In this document: positions 20,088 through 29,780 of the stretch, piece after piece | Layout: every line of letters starts with the position of its first letter | Numbering within the stretch: position 1 is the stretch's first letter | The notes under the pieces: model-generated | Database searches by the model: none | Told to the model about the DNA's origin: nothing | What the model saw: the letters and a program-made list of their open reading frames with translations, nothing else | Made by a program: the position numbers and the translations under genes | Assembly (NCBI RefSeq): GCF_900086595.1 | Contig: NZ_LT575472.1 | Span: 2,998,743 to 3,062,742 of the forward strand | Length of the DNA: 64,000 nt | Origin: Clostridium nigeriense | GTDB taxonomy: Bacteria; Bacillota; Clostridia; Clostridiales; Clostridiaceae | Direction of reading: 5' to 3'

Positions 20088-20735
20088 TTAATTAGCTACC
20101 TTTACTACAGTGTATCTAATTATTTTTTCTCCTCTTTTGTATCCCTTTTGGAATACTTCTGCTATTGAATTTGTTCCAAAATTCTCATCTTCAATATGCA
20201 TTACTGCTTGATGATAGTTTGGATCAAACTCTCCTGTTGCATCTATTTCTTCAACCCCTAATTTTTCAAAGGAATTTTTAAAACCTTTTATAGTCATTTC
20301 TATTCCAGTTTTAATATCTTCTGCACTTCCATCTACAGCTACTGCTCTTTCTAAATTATCAAGAACAGGAATCATTTCTTTTAGTACGTCTGTACATGCG
20401 TCAGTGTATATTCCTTCCTTTTCTTTAGCAGTTCTTTTTCTATAATTCTCATATTCTGCTGTTAATCTAACTAATCTTTCTTTTAATGCTTCTACTTCAT
20501 TAGTTAACTTCTTATTTTCATCCTTTAACTTACGCATACTATTTAATTCATTTTCCTTATCATTATTTTCAAAAGCTATATCTTCTGAAGAGTCATCTGC
20601 TACATCACTTGAAGGTTCAGGTATTTCTGATTCAACGTTTATATCTTCGTTGTTATCAGCCTCTAATTCATTATCAACCTCAGCATTATTTTCTAATTCT
20701 TCTTGGTTTTCTAATCTTTCCTTCATATCCTCCAC
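20088..20735 (-). CDS. grpE: Nucleotide exchange factor GrpE
   Basis: GrpE releases ADP from DnaK. The 215 residues start with an acidic, probably disordered stretch (1-65). A long coiled coil (about 65-125) includes RLVRLTAEYENYRKRTAKE, and the C-terminal beta domain ends in GEKIIRYTVVKVA. The start is GTG at 20735, which has GAGGTG at 5-nt spacing; the ATG three codons later lies too close to GGAGG. It is 17 nt after hrcA. Confidence 0.97.
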   Translation of the reverse strand: MEDMKERLENQEELENNAEVDNELEADNNEDINVESEIPEPSSDVADDSSEDIAFENNDKENELNSMRKLKDENKKLTNEVEALKERLVRLTAEYENYRKRTAKEKEGIYTDACTDVLKEMIPVLDNLERAVAVDGSAEDIKTGIEMTIKGFKNSFEKLGVEEIDATGEFDPNYHQAVMHIEDENFGTNSIAEVFQKGYKRGEKIIRYTVVKVAN

Positions 20736-20752
20736 AAAAACACCTCATTTCT

Positions 20753-21784
20753 TTATTCTATAATTTGATTTCTCAAACTTTTATTAAGCTCTTTCATAAC
20801 TTGATTCATAATTGCAACAACCTTAGAATAATTAATTCTTTTTGGTCCGATTAATCCAATCTTTCCTATCGGTCTACCATCTAAAGAATATTCTGCAGAA
20901 ATAATAGAACAATCTTTTGCCTCTGGGAAGAAATTTTCTTCTCCAATTCTAATAGTTATATCACTTCCTGGTTCAATTAAATCTAATAAATTATCCTTAT
21001 CATTAATTAAAGCTAAAATTTCTTTTGCCTTTTCAATATTGTTATATTCAGGATAATTAAAAATATTGGTTGCTCCTTCTACAAATACTTCTGTATTGTT
21101 TGATTCCTTTAAGGTTTCATATAATGCAGGAAGCAATCCATTAAAGACTTCTTCAAAACCAGCTAATTCATGTTTAAGGTTATTTATTACTTCCAAGTTA
21201 ATTTCTTCAATTGTTAAGTTTCTCAGTCTTAAATTTAAGACCTTATTTATCATTTGAATAGTTTCAGGCCTTGGCATATTATTAACTATTATTCTATGAT
21301 TTTTAATAACTCCACTGTCTGCTACTATTACTGAAACCAAATTATGACTATCTATAGGAAGTAATTGTATGGACTTAATATAACTACTTCTTACAGATGG
21401 AGTCTGTACTACAGTAGTTAAATTAGTAAGCTCTGATAATAAAGAACAAGCTTGCTTTACTATTTTATCAACTTCATACATTGCTGAATTAATTAGGTAT
21501 TCTTTAATTTTTAACTCCTCATCCTTGGTAAGACTTCCTGTATCCATTAGCTTATCTACGTATAATCTATATCCCTTATTGGACGGTACCCTTCCCGCAG
21601 AAGTATGAGGTTGCTCTAAATAACCCATTTCTTCTAAATCAGCCATTTCATTTCTAATAGTAGCTGATCCAACCCCTAAGTCATATCTTTTAGCTATTGT
21701 TCTTGAGCCTACTGGCTCTCCTGTTAAGATATAGTCATTAATGATAGCCTGAAGTATTTTTATTTTTCTTTCATCAATAGCCAT
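20753..21784 (-). CDS. hrcA: Heat-inducible transcription repressor HrcA
   Basis: Repressor that binds the CIRCE operator and is kept active by chaperonin. The 343 residues have an N-terminal winged helix ([30 protein letters not shown]) followed by a GAF-like dimerisation domain, and end in [17 protein letters not shown] at 21784 lies 5 nt from AGAGGTGA; an in-frame GTG three codons upstream lies inside that site. First gene of the operon, directly downstream of a perfect CIRCE, so it represses itself. Confidence 0.98.
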   Translation of the reverse strand: MAIDERKIKILQAIINDYILTGEPVGSRTIAKRYDLGVGSATIRNEMADLEEMGYLEQPHTSAGRVPSNKGYRLYVDKLMDTGSLTKDEELKIKEYLINSAMYEVDKIVKQACSLLSELTNLTTVVQTPSVRSSYIKSIQLLPIDSHNLVSVIVADSGVIKNHRIIVNNMPRPETIQMINKVLNLRLRNLTIEEINLEVINNLKHELAGFEEVFNGLLPALYETLKESNNTEVFVEGATNIFNYPEYNNIEKAKEILALINDKDNLLDLIEPGSDITIRIGEENFFPEAKDCSIISAEYSLDGRPIGKIGLIGPKRINYSKVVAIMNQVMKELNKSLRNQIIE

Positions 21785-21802
21785 TAATATCACCTCTATC
21801 TG

Positions 21803-21829
21803 TTAGCACTCAGTATCATCGAGTGCTAA
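21803..21829. promoter_or_regulatory. CIRCE operator
   Basis: TTAGCACTC-N9-GAGTGCTAA, an exact match to the CIRCE consensus, 19 nt upstream of the hrcA start and downstream of its promoter. It is the binding site of HrcA. Confidence 0.98.
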
Positions 21830-21842
21830 TGACTACAATATC

Positions 21843-21871
21843 AATATATTCCTTATTGACTTTTTTGTCAA
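21843..21871 (-). promoter_or_regulatory. Sigma-A promoter of the hrcA operon
   Basis: Minus-strand TTGACA (21866-21871), 17-nt spacer, TATATT (21843-21848). The CIRCE operator covers the start-site region. Confidence 0.9.
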
Positions 21872-21969
21872 TTCCATTAATTAATAAAATAAATAATCTC
21901 ATTTAATTTTATTAATTTATCCTTCTTTTTCTTTAATTTTCTATTATTTTCTCTATTTTTCTATAACGC

Positions 21970-23106
21970 TTAATTTAATATAAAATCACTCATAACTGAA
22001 TTAGATAGTTCTATTCCTTTTTCTGTTAGGCTTAATTTATCGTTTTTTAAAACAAGAAGATTTTTATTAATATTTATATCAATTACATTTTTATATATAC
22101 TTTCTATAGTAACACCAAATCGTTCTTTAAATTCATTAATATTTATTCCTTCAATCATTCTTAATCCCATAAAAACAAATTCTTCCATACTATCTTCTAT
22201 AGTATTTATGGTAATATCTTCAATAACATCTTCATTATTTCTTATTTTATCTATATAATCTTTTACATTTTCTATGTTTTTTATCCTCTTATTATCTATA
22301 AAAGATGTGGAAGCAGAGCCAATTCCTAAATATTCATCATTTCTCCAATAAACCTTGTTGTGATAACATTCATATCCTTCTCTAGCAAAATTAGATATTT
22401 CATACTGATGGTAGCCATATTTTTTTAATATACTCTTAGTTATAGAATACATCTCTCTTTCTTCATCTTCAGAGGGTAAAATTAATTTATTTTTTTCCCA
22501 AAGTTTATAAAAGGCAGTTCCTTCTTCAATAATTAGGCTATAAGCAGAAATATGCTCAGGGTTTAATTTTGCAATAACTTCTAAAGACTCTATCCACTCA
22601 TATACTTTTTGATTAGGGAGTCCAAACATTAAATCTACATTTATATTTTTAAATCCAACTTTCCTTGCTAAATTAAAATTTTCTTCAAATTGATTAAAAG
22701 TATGAATTCTTCCAATATCCTTTAGAAATGAATTTTGAACGGCTTGAAGCCCCATACTTATTCTATTTACTCCGCCATCAATCATTGCCTTAAGCTTTTC
22801 TTCTTCTAAAGCTCCTGGGTTACACTCCATAGTGAACTCCATATTTTCAGTTAAGTTAAGCCTATTTATAGATTCTAATACTTTAATTATTTCTTTTGTA
22901 TCTAAATAAGATGGAGTTCCACCACCTATAAATATGCTCTTTATTTTATAATTAATAGCTTTACCTTCTATTTCCTTGCATAAAGCTTCTACATAATCTT
23001 CTCTTAAATAGTCAATAGAAGCATATGAAGGGAAATCACAATAAAAACATTTTTGTTTACAAAAAGGTATATGTATATAAAGTGATAATTCTTTTTTGTT
23101 TTCCAT
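21970..23106 (-). CDS. hemW: HemW-type radical SAM protein
   Basis: HemN-like radical-SAM protein thought to act as a heme chaperone rather than a coproporphyrinogen oxidase. The 378 residues contain IPFCKQKCFYCDF (the CxxxCxxC cluster motif), FIGGGTPSYL, EFTMECNPG and DLMFGLPNQ, and a C-terminal HemN-like domain. ATG at 23106 is preceded by AAGGAAAGAG. It is directly upstream of hrcA as in Bacillus (lepA-hemW-hrcA), with a 185-nt promoter gap between. Confidence 0.94.
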   Translation of the reverse strand: MENKKELSLYIHIPFCKQKCFYCDFPSYASIDYLREDYVEALCKEIEGKAINYKIKSIFIGGGTPSYLDTKEIIKVLESINRLNLTENMEFTMECNPGALEEEKLKAMIDGGVNRISMGLQAVQNSFLKDIGRIHTFNQFEENFNLARKVGFKNINVDLMFGLPNQKVYEWIESLEVIAKLNPEHISAYSLIIEEGTAFYKLWEKNKLILPSEDEEREMYSITKSILKKYGYHQYEISNFAREGYECYHNKVYWRNDEYLGIGSASTSFIDNKRIKNIENVKDYIDKIRNNEDVIEDITINTIEDSMEEFVFMGLRMIEGININEFKERFGVTIESIYKNVIDININKNLLVLKNDKLSLTEKGIELSNSVMSDFILN

Positions 23107-23210
23107 TTCATCAACTCTTTCCTTAATTAATTCTTCTTATCCTTATTATACAAAAAGAAAATAAAAAGTATATTAGCTCTAAAAAAATGATAAATTAAAA
23201 ATCAAAGAAA

Positions 23211-23230
23211 AAAACTCCAGAAGGAGTTTT
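23211..23230. terminator. Terminator after the bL25-like gene
   Basis: 8-bp arms AAAACTCC/GGAGTTTT with a 4-nt loop, just downstream of the minus-strand gene at 23235-23504. Confidence 0.8.
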
Positions 23231-23234
23231 TAAC

Positions 23235-23504
23235 TTACTTTTCTAATAAATCGATATTTATTATATTATGGAATAAGGTATCTCTTTGAACCCTATCTAT
23301 CTTTGTATTTAATACCTCACCTTGAAACTTTATTTCTAAATTTAAGTTTAACCCACTTCTAGCTACTAAAGTATCAATGTTATTGCCAAATGTTTCTATA
23401 GAAAATACTCTCCCATCCTTTCTTTTTAATGTTCCTGTTATTATTCCATTATTTCTTAAAGTCTTCCCCTTTTTCTTTACATCTCTAATATTTACTTCTA
23501 TCAT
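23235..23504 (-). CDS. Divergent bL25-family (L25/Ctc-like) protein
   Basis: An 89-residue protein that I match by eye to ribosomal protein bL25. It has an N-terminal segment like RREGKIPGVLYG (here KTLRNNGIITGTLKRKDG), then EIKFQGEVLNTKIDRVQRDTLFHNIINIDLL, resembling the L25 signature in which Gln-Arg-Asp is followed by HxD. Its length is close to E. coli bL25 (94) and it lacks the C-terminal TL5/CTC domain. It could bind 5S rRNA or be a stress homologue. ATG at 23504 follows GAGGTGG. It has its own terminator, between hemW and the plus-strand patatin. Confidence 0.6.
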   Translation of the reverse strand: MIEVNIRDVKKKGKTLRNNGIITGTLKRKDGRVFSIETFGNNIDTLVARSGLNLNLEIKFQGEVLNTKIDRVQRDTLFHNIINIDLLEK

Positions 23505-23642
23505 AAATCCACCTCACTAAATTCACTTTACACTTTAAATATATTTTCATGCTTTTAATTTAATTACATCTATCTTTATATCAATAAAATTTTTTTTGAA
23601 TATTATATATTAATAATTATTCATAATTTTAGGAGGTTTATT

Positions 23643-24551
23643 TTGAAGAAATTTAAAATTCTCGCCTTTGATGGTGGTGGAATTAAAGGAGCTTTAAGCA
23701 TTGAAATTTTAAATAGAATAATTCTTAAACACCCAAATTTCTTAAATGAGATTGATCTTTTTGCTGGTACATCTACAGGTGCTATAATTGCGTCCTTTTT
23801 AGCTAAAGGAGTTCCTTTAGAAGATTTAAGTAAGTTATATAGTAAACCTATAGCAAAATCTATATTTTCCTCTTCTAAACTTAATTTAATAAAACCTAAA
23901 TTTAGTAATAAAACTTTAAAAAATATTCTTTCTAATTATTTTGATGATAACTTTAAAATTTCAGACTTTCAAAGATACATTTTTATTCCAGCCTTCTATT
24001 TAGGTGATAATAGCCAAAATTCATGGGAACCAGTATTTTTTAATAATTTATCTAATAACTCAACAAGCAATTTTCTAGCTAAAGATGCTATATTAGCTAG
24101 TTCCGCTGCTCCTACATACTTTCCATCTTATAAAAACTATATTGATGGAGGTGTTATAGCAAACTCTCCTACAGCAATTTCTTTAATGGCAACATTATCT
24201 TCTATACCTAAATATAATATTCAAGATATTGTTCTATTATCAATTGGCACAGGAAATAGTCCTGAAAAAATCATGGGAAAAACCGAAAAATGGGGGATAG
24301 CACAATGGTCTTTTCATCCTTTTTCTAAAATGAAATCACCATTACTAGCATTATTAATGGACGGAATGTCTGATTTAGAAGATATGTATTGTAAAACCTT
24401 TTTAAAGAAAAATTATTTTAGAATAAGTCCAATAGTTCCTAAATTTATTGAATTAGATGATTATAAGTTTATTCCTTACCTAAAACTAATAGGAAGCACT
24501 TGCGATTTATCTAGTTTATTTAATTTTTTAGACTCTATTTATTTAAAATAA
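23643..24551 (+). CDS. Patatin-like phospholipase
   Basis: A 302-residue patatin-family lipid acyl hydrolase. It has the oxyanion loop FDGGGIKGALS (residues 8-18), the nucleophile elbow GTSTG (serine near 44) and the catalytic aspartate in DGGVIANSPT, so the Ser-Asp dyad is intact. No signal peptide. The start is TTG at 23643, 6 nt after a perfect AGGAGG. It is one of only four clear plus-strand genes, inserted between the otherwise collinear lepA and hemW sides. The loop resembles the effector patatins of some defence systems, but no cyclase or sensor gene is adjacent, so a general lipase role is more likely. Confidence 0.9.
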   Translation: MKKFKILAFDGGGIKGALSIEILNRIILKHPNFLNEIDLFAGTSTGAIIASFLAKGVPLEDLSKLYSKPIAKSIFSSSKLNLIKPKFSNKTLKNILSNYFDDNFKISDFQRYIFIPAFYLGDNSQNSWEPVFFNNLSNNSTSNFLAKDAILASSAAPTYFPSYKNYIDGGVIANSPTAISLMATLSSIPKYNIQDIVLLSIGTGNSPEKIMGKTEKWGIAQWSFHPFSKMKSPLLALLMDGMSDLEDMYCKTFLKKNYFRISPIVPKFIELDDYKFIPYLKLIGSTCDLSSLFNFLDSIYLK

Positions 24552-24648
24552 TACATTTAAGTAACACTTTTTATTTTCTAATATATAATAAAGTATATTA
24601 ACATTTCTTGTTAATGAATAATATTACCACCTTACTCTTATAGTTATC

Positions 24649-24686
24649 TATCAAAAAGGGGCTGTATAAAACAGCCCCTTTTGATA
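24649..24686. terminator. Bidirectional terminator between patatin and lepA
   Basis: Long hairpin with core AGGGGCTGT/ACAGCCCCT extended by A and T runs on both sides. It serves the convergent patatin (plus) and lepA (minus) genes. Confidence 0.88.
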
Positions 24687-24710
24687 ATATCTTTTATTTA
24701 GTATATTTTT

Positions 24711-26519
24711 TTATTTATCTACTTTTAAAACTGCCATAAATGCTTCTTGTGGAATTTCAACTGAGCCTACTTGTCTCATTCTCTTCTTTCCTTCTTTTTG
24801 CTTTTCTAATAGCTTCTTCTTTCTTGAAATATCTCCACCATAACATTTTGCAAGAACGTCTTTTCTCATAGCTTTAACAGTTTCTCTTGCTATTATTTTA
24901 GATCCTACAGCAGCTTGAATTGGCACTTCAAACATTTGTCTAGGAATTATTTCTTTAAGTTTTTCAGCTATTCCTCTTCCCTTTTCGTAAGCTTTTTCTC
25001 TAGGAACTATCATAGATAAAGCATCTACAACATCTCCATTTAACATAATATCAAGTTTAACTAATTCAGTTTGAGTATATCCTTTAAATTCATAATCTAA
25101 GGATGCATATCCTCTTGTTCTAGATTTTAAAGTATCAAAGAAATCATAAACTATTTCATTTAATGGAATATCATAATTTATTGAAACTCTAGTTTCTTCT
25201 AAATATTGCATGTCAATAAATGTTCCTCTTCTCTCTTGACATAATTCCATTACCGCTCCTACATAATCAGAAGGAGCTATTATACTTGCCTTTACTACCG
25301 GCTCTTCCATATACTCTATTTCTGTGGCTTCTGGAAGATTTGTTGGGTTAGTTAATTCAATAACCTCTCCATTAGTTTTTATAACCTTATAAATAACTGA
25401 TGGTGCAGTTGTTATAATATCTAAGTTAAATTCTCTTTCTATTCTTTCTTGAATTATTTCCATATGTAATAATCCTAAGAATCCACATCTAAATCCAAAC
25501 CCTAAGGCTACTGAAGTTTCTGGTTCAAAACTCAATGCAGCATCGTTGATTTGAAGCTTTTCTAAAGCATCCTTTAGCTCTTGATATTTTGCTCCATCTA
25601 CTGGATAAATACCTGAGTAAACCATAGGCACTGCAGGCTTATATCCTGGTAATGCTTCTGCTACTGGTCTATCTGCTTCAGTTATAGTATCTCCAACTCT
25701 TGCATCTCTAACATTTTTTATAGATGCAGCAATATAACCAACATCTCCAGCTCTTAGTTCTCCAATAGGTAAAATCTTTGGAGTAAATACTCCAACTTCA
25801 GTTACTTCATATACTTTATTAGTAGCCATAAGCTTAATTTTAGTTCCTGGTTTTATAGTACCATCAAAGATCCTTACATAAGAAACAACACCCTTGTAGC
25901 TATCATAATAGGAATCAAAGATTAATGCCTTAAGCGGTGCATCTTCATCTCCATTTGGTGCTGGTATCTTTTCAACTACAGTTTCTAATACATCTTGAAT
26001 ATTTAATCCAGTTTTAGCAGAAATCATTGGAGCATCTTCTGCTTCTATACCAATAATATCTTCTATTTCTTGTTTAACTTCCTCTGGTCTTGCAGATTGC
26101 AAATCAACCTTATTAATAACTGGTGCAATTTCCAAGTCATTGTTTAAAGCTAAATAGCAGTTTGCTAAAGTTTGTGCTTGAACTCCTTGAGTTGCATCTA
26201 CTACTAATACAGCTCCTTCACATGCAGCTAAGCTTCTTGAAACTTCATATGTAAAATCTACGTGTCCTGGAGTATCAATTAGATTTAATATATATTCTTC
26301 TCCATCAGGTCTTCTATAAATAAGTCTTGCCGCTTGAGACTTTATAGTTATTCCTCTTTCTCTTTCTATTTCCATATTATCAAGAATCTGTTCTTCCATT
26401 TCCCTTTGAGTAAGAGTTCCTGTGGCTTCTAATAATCTATCAGCTAGGGTTGACTTCCCATGATCTATATGGGCTACTATAGAAAAATTTCTAATATGTT
26501 GTTGTCTATTACTACTCAT
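24711..26519 (-). CDS. lepA: Elongation factor 4 (LepA)
   Basis: Ribosomal GTPase (EF4) implicated in back-translocation and 30S biogenesis. The 602-residue protein contains AHIDHGKS (G1), DTPGHVDF (G3), NKVD (G4), the EF-G-like domains II, III and V, and the LepA-specific C-terminal domain ([24 protein letters not shown]). I place the start at ATG 26519 ([13 protein letters not shown]), which fits the family N-terminus. No good Shine-Dalgarno site lies near it or near the TTG five codons upstream, so the start is less certain. Confidence 0.97.
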   Translation of the reverse strand: MSSNRQQHIRNFSIVAHIDHGKSTLADRLLEATGTLTQREMEEQILDNMEIERERGITIKSQAARLIYRRPDGEEYILNLIDTPGHVDFTYEVSRSLAACEGAVLVVDATQGVQAQTLANCYLALNNDLEIAPVINKVDLQSARPEEVKQEIEDIIGIEAEDAPMISAKTGLNIQDVLETVVEKIPAPNGDEDAPLKALIFDSYYDSYKGVVSYVRIFDGTIKPGTKIKLMATNKVYEVTEVGVFTPKILPIGELRAGDVGYIAASIKNVRDARVGDTITEADRPVAEALPGYKPAVPMVYSGIYPVDGAKYQELKDALEKLQINDAALSFEPETSVALGFGFRCGFLGLLHMEIIQERIEREFNLDIITTAPSVIYKVIKTNGEVIELTNPTNLPEATEIEYMEEPVVKASIIAPSDYVGAVMELCQERRGTFIDMQYLEETRVSINYDIPLNEIVYDFFDTLKSRTRGYASLDYEFKGYTQTELVKLDIMLNGDVVDALSMIVPREKAYEKGRGIAEKLKEIIPRQMFEVPIQAAVGSKIIARETVKAMRKDVLAKCYGGDISRKKKLLEKQKEGKKRMRQVGSVEIPQEAFMAVLKVDK

Positions 26520-26646
26520 ATATAAAACTATCAACTAATTAAGCTAATAGTCACTTCACCCCCATTTTAAATTTCAAGGTAAATTATATCATAAAGTCTA
26601 GGTTGTGTGTCAATACAAATGTGAAGTTGTTAATATGTTCTAACCT

Positions 26647-27081
26647 CTAGTTATCATTCTTTTCTAAAAAATCATCGATTATCTTATCTAAATCTTCACT
26701 TTTGCTATCTTTCTCAGTGTTATTTTTAACTTTTCCACTTACCTTATTTATTATACTATCTAAACCATTATATAAAAATCCGCCCATTTTATAAAAATTT
26801 TCAGTTATCTTATTATTCATATTTATTATATATTCTTTATTTGTTACTCTAATGGTTGTGTTTTCATTATTCTCGTTAGGAGTATATATTTTAACTTCTG
26901 CATCATCTTTTATAAATTCTTCAAAGTCTTTTCCAAACTCCTCCTTAACCAATTCATAGTTGTCTTCACCATTACCTACTGGAGATAAGGCCTTCGTATT
27001 AATAATGTTAATTTGAATAAATCCCAATAAGGTTATTATAAAGAAAATAACTGTTCCAATTATAACTTTTTTATTAATCAA
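26647..27081 (-). CDS. Small membrane-anchored protein of unknown function (yqxA position)
   Basis: Not recognised by sequence. The 144 residues begin with a single hydrophobic segment (7-27, VIIGTVIFFIITLLGFIQINI), probably an uncleaved signal anchor. An acidic, Asn-rich extracytoplasmic part follows and ends in a charged tail (KSEDLDKIIDDFLEKNDN). The start is TTG at 27081 after GGGGGTG. It lies between spoIIP and lepA, where Bacillus has the small membrane protein gene yqxA, so a sporulation link is possible but is inferred from position alone. Confidence 0.7.
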   Translation of the reverse strand: MINKKVIIGTVIFFIITLLGFIQINIINTKALSPVGNGEDNYELVKEEFGKDFEEFIKDDAEVKIYTPNENNENTTIRVTNKEYIINMNNKITENFYKMGGFLYNGLDSIINKVSGKVKNNTEKDSKSEDLDKIIDDFLEKNDN

Positions 27082-27146
27082 AAAAGCACCCCCTAGTTTT
27101 TTTAATATCTAAAGGATGCTCATAAAGAATATATTTTATTCATTTT

Positions 27147-28259
27147 TTATCTATTTAGATACTCAGCTATTATTCTTGCAATATATTTACTTGTTAGCTT
27201 TGCTTCTTGAGCAGTATTTACATTCGATCCATCTTCTATAAGTATAAAATTATCACTTAAGCTATAGTTAATAGCTGTCGCAGCTGGATTAATTTCATGA
27301 ATATCTCTTATTAAACCTGGAAATAACTTGTTTCCAATATTATATAAATTCTCTACAAAAGCTTTATTTGCTTCATATCTACCACTATTCGGAGCTGTAA
27401 CAAACATCATTTTAGCTAAATTTTGCTCATTTAAATTTATAGTATAAACACTTTTTAATTGTTCAGCCTTAGCCCCATCAACGCCATCCCTATGAAGATC
27501 AATTATTACCTTAAAATCCCCATATTCATCTAAATATTTTTTCAAAGTTTCATTTGACCTTGAATAAGCTTCACTATAAGATACACTATGATTAGTTTTA
27601 TCATGAATTACAGATATTCCATATCCTTCTTCTAATTCATTAGCTAAGATTTCTCCAACCCCAACTACATTAAAATCATTGTCAGTAGTTAAATTTTCTC
27701 TTTCAGAATAGTTTTCTGTTGTATGAGTAGAGAATATTAATACTTCTGGTTTTGAATTATCCAAGTTTTTCTTCAAGCTTGGATCATAAGCTGCACTTAC
27801 TTTATTAAGTTCAGCAATTTCTTCAGCTGTCATCTTTGCAATACTTTCATTTTTTAATGAAAATGGTGTTAATTTTTTAAATGAAGATACTATATCTGAA
27901 CCACCAAGTATATTACTAAATAATCCAATCTCTTTTCCAACTATATTATAAGCATTTATACCTCTAATCCCTAAAGCTTCTAGTACTACATTTTTTAAAG
28001 AAAGATTATTATCTGCATATACCCCTTCATCATATACTGCTGTTTTTACAACTGGCATTGAAAAGTTTAACATTTGAACATAAGCATATCCTCCTGGTTC
28101 TTTATAGCTTTTAATAACTGTTATTCCTCTTATTAAAAATATAATAAAAGCTATTATAATAATTAAATATCCTAAACTAAATTTATTACCATTTACCCCT
28201 AAATTTCCACCTTTTTTTAGTCTTTTCTTACTTTGCAATCCTTGCCCTAAAGAATACAT
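27147..28259 (-). CDS. spoIIP: Stage II sporulation protein P
   Basis: Peptidoglycan amidase/endopeptidase of the SpoIIDMP complex that drives engulfment. The 370 residues have a basic N-terminus, one membrane segment (about 27-50) and an extracytoplasmic amidase domain. Zinc-ligand motifs are FSTHTTENYSE, VIIDLHRDGVDG and a C-terminal IEDGSNVNT segment. ATG at 28259 follows AGGGGGAG. It lies 72 nt after gpr, the pair seen in Bacillus. Confidence 0.95.
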   Translation of the reverse strand: MYSLGQGLQSKKRLKKGGNLGVNGNKFSLGYLIIIIAFIIFLIRGITVIKSYKEPGGYAYVQMLNFSMPVVKTAVYDEGVYADNNLSLKNVVLEALGIRGINAYNIVGKEIGLFSNILGGSDIVSSFKKLTPFSLKNESIAKMTAEEIAELNKVSAAYDPSLKKNLDNSKPEVLIFSTHTTENYSERENLTTDNDFNVVGVGEILANELEEGYGISVIHDKTNHSVSYSEAYSRSNETLKKYLDEYGDFKVIIDLHRDGVDGAKAEQLKSVYTINLNEQNLAKMMFVTAPNSGRYEANKAFVENLYNIGNKLFPGLIRDIHEINPAATAINYSLSDNFILIEDGSNVNTAQEAKLTSKYIARIIAEYLNR

Positions 28260-28331
28260 GCAACTCCCCCTTTCTCTAATAAGTATATTGAGAGAGTTAC
28301 ATAATTATTAATAAATTTATAAAAAAATTTT

Positions 28332-29306
28332 TTAATTCATAAATTTATTTATATCCTCCATATCCAGGTTAGGTTGAACTGCCATATTAATTCCATTAGC
28401 AATTATCTTTGCTAATGACTCAATTACAGCATCTACATCCTTCGGAGTAACCATTAAATCTCCTACGAATGGATCTAAAACCTCTTTAATTAATTGGCTT
28501 TTTTCAACCTTATCTAGTGACTTTAACATATTATAAAATTCTTTACCTTTTTGAGCCTTACTTATAAGTTCATCTAAAACAAGATCTATAGTATCATTTG
28601 CTATAGTAGCTGCATGAACCACTGTTGGAACACCTATTGCAATTACCTTAACGCCTAAAGATTCTTCATTTATTTTCATTCTATGGTTTCCAACTCCAGC
28701 TCCTGGTGATATACCTGTATCGCTTATTTGAATAGTTCTATTTACTCTTTCAAGCTTTCTTGAACCTAAAGCATCTATACAAATTACTAAATCTGGTTTT
28801 ATTTTATCTACTAATGATTTTATAATTTCACCAGTTTCAATCCCTGTAATTCCAAGTACTCCTGGTGATATACAGCAAACCGGTCTTACTGAATCATCTA
28901 TTGCCTCCGGCATAACTTGTTTTAAATGTCTTGTTACCATTATTTTTTCTGTAACCTTCGGTCCTAAAGAGTCAGGAGTAACATTCCAGTTTCCAAGCCC
29001 TACAACTAATGCTGTTTTTTCTTCTGGTAAATTTACTAATCTACTTAAAACATTATCAACAACCTTTGAAACATTATCCATAGATTCTCCATCATAGTGT
29101 GTAAATTCAGGAAAATCTATTGTAATATAATTCCCCTTTGGTTTTCCAAGTTCCCTACCTGCCTCATCACTTTCAATAGTTACTGTAGTTATTTTTATAT
29201 CGCCTTCTTTTTCTTCATCAACAATAACTCCATCAAGTTCCCTCTTATTTTCTTTAGTATACATATCACGTGCTTCAATGGCCAAATCCGTTCTAACATT
29301 AATCAT
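28332..29306 (-). CDS. gpr: Germination protease Gpr
   Basis: Spore protease that degrades small acid-soluble DNA-binding proteins during germination. It is made as a zymogen in the forespore. The 324 residues include the family core VVGLGNWNVTPDSLGPKV, CCISPGVLGITGIETGEI and CIDALGSRKLERVNRTIQISDTG (given here as consecutive pieces). ATG at 29306 follows TTTTGGAGG. It is divergent from rpsT, which has its own sigma-A promoter. I could not assign a convincing sigma-G promoter for gpr. Confidence 0.95.
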   Translation of the reverse strand: MINVRTDLAIEARDMYTKENKRELDGVIVDEEKEGDIKITTVTIESDEAGRELGKPKGNYITIDFPEFTHYDGESMDNVSKVVDNVLSRLVNLPEEKTALVVGLGNWNVTPDSLGPKVTEKIMVTRHLKQVMPEAIDDSVRPVCCISPGVLGITGIETGEIIKSLVDKIKPDLVICIDALGSRKLERVNRTIQISDTGISPGAGVGNHRMKINEESLGVKVIAIGVPTVVHAATIANDTIDLVLDELISKAQKGKEFYNMLKSLDKVEKSQLIKEVLDPFVGDLMVTPKDVDAVIESLAKIIANGINMAVQPNLDMEDINKFMN

Positions 29307-29367
29307 AAAAAAACCTCCAAAAAATCTATTATCCCTTTTATTTTTCCTTAATGTTTCAATTTAATAC

Positions 29368-29396
29368 TTGAACTTATAAAGTTTCAATGATATAAT
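29368..29396 (+). promoter_or_regulatory. Sigma-A promoter of rpsT
   Basis: TTGAAC (29368-29373), 17-nt spacer, TATAAT (29391-29396), about 85 nt upstream of the rpsT start. The leader of about 80 nt leaves room for autoregulation. Confidence 0.88.
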
Positions 29397-29482
29397 CTAG
29401 TATGTTAAAAACGAACTCGAACGCAGATTTCCCCAAAACTGCAAAAGAGACCCTATAAAATTATTAAGGGGGTGAATTTAGA

Positions 29483-29746
29483 ATGGCAAACATTAAATCA
29501 GCAAAAAAGAGAATAAAGGTTACTGAAGCTAAAACTGCTCAAAACAGAATGATCAAATCAGCTTTAAAGACTGCTATAAAGAAGTTTGAAGTAGCTGTTG
29601 CTGCAAACAACGTAGAAGAAGCTAAGGTTCTTTTCCCTAAAGCTGTTAAAGCTTTAGACATGGCTGCTCAAAAAGGAGTATGTCACAAGAACATGGTAGC
29701 TAGAAAGAAATCAAGATTAGCTGCAAAGTTAAACGCTATGGCGTAA
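29483..29746 (+). CDS. rpsT: 30S ribosomal protein bS20
   Basis: An 87-residue basic protein with the S20 signature: [20 protein letters not shown] at the start, helical middle, and [22 protein letters not shown] at the end. It binds the 5' domain of 16S rRNA. ATG at 29483 lies after AAGGGGGTGA. It is transcribed opposite to its neighbours, from a strong promoter to a strong terminator, so it forms a single-gene unit, as usual in Firmicutes. Confidence 0.98.
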   Translation: MANIKSAKKRIKVTEAKTAQNRMIKSALKTAIKKFEVAVAANNVEEAKVLFPKAVKALDMAAQKGVCHKNMVARKKSRLAAKLNAMA

Positions 29747-29756
29747 TCAAATAAGA

Positions 29757-29779
29757 AGCCGATCCAAATTGGATCGGCT
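29757..29779. terminator. Bidirectional terminator between rpsT and holA
   Basis: Perfect 10-bp arms AGCCGATCCA/TGGATCGGCT with a 3-nt loop, followed by ATTATTTT on the plus strand. Confidence 0.92.
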
Positions 29780-29780
29780 A

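Noticed and set aside
23643..24551. CBASS or similar defence system around the patatin
   Set aside because: No nucleotidyltransferase, TIR, NLR or other sensor gene lies near; neighbours are lepA and a bL25-like gene.
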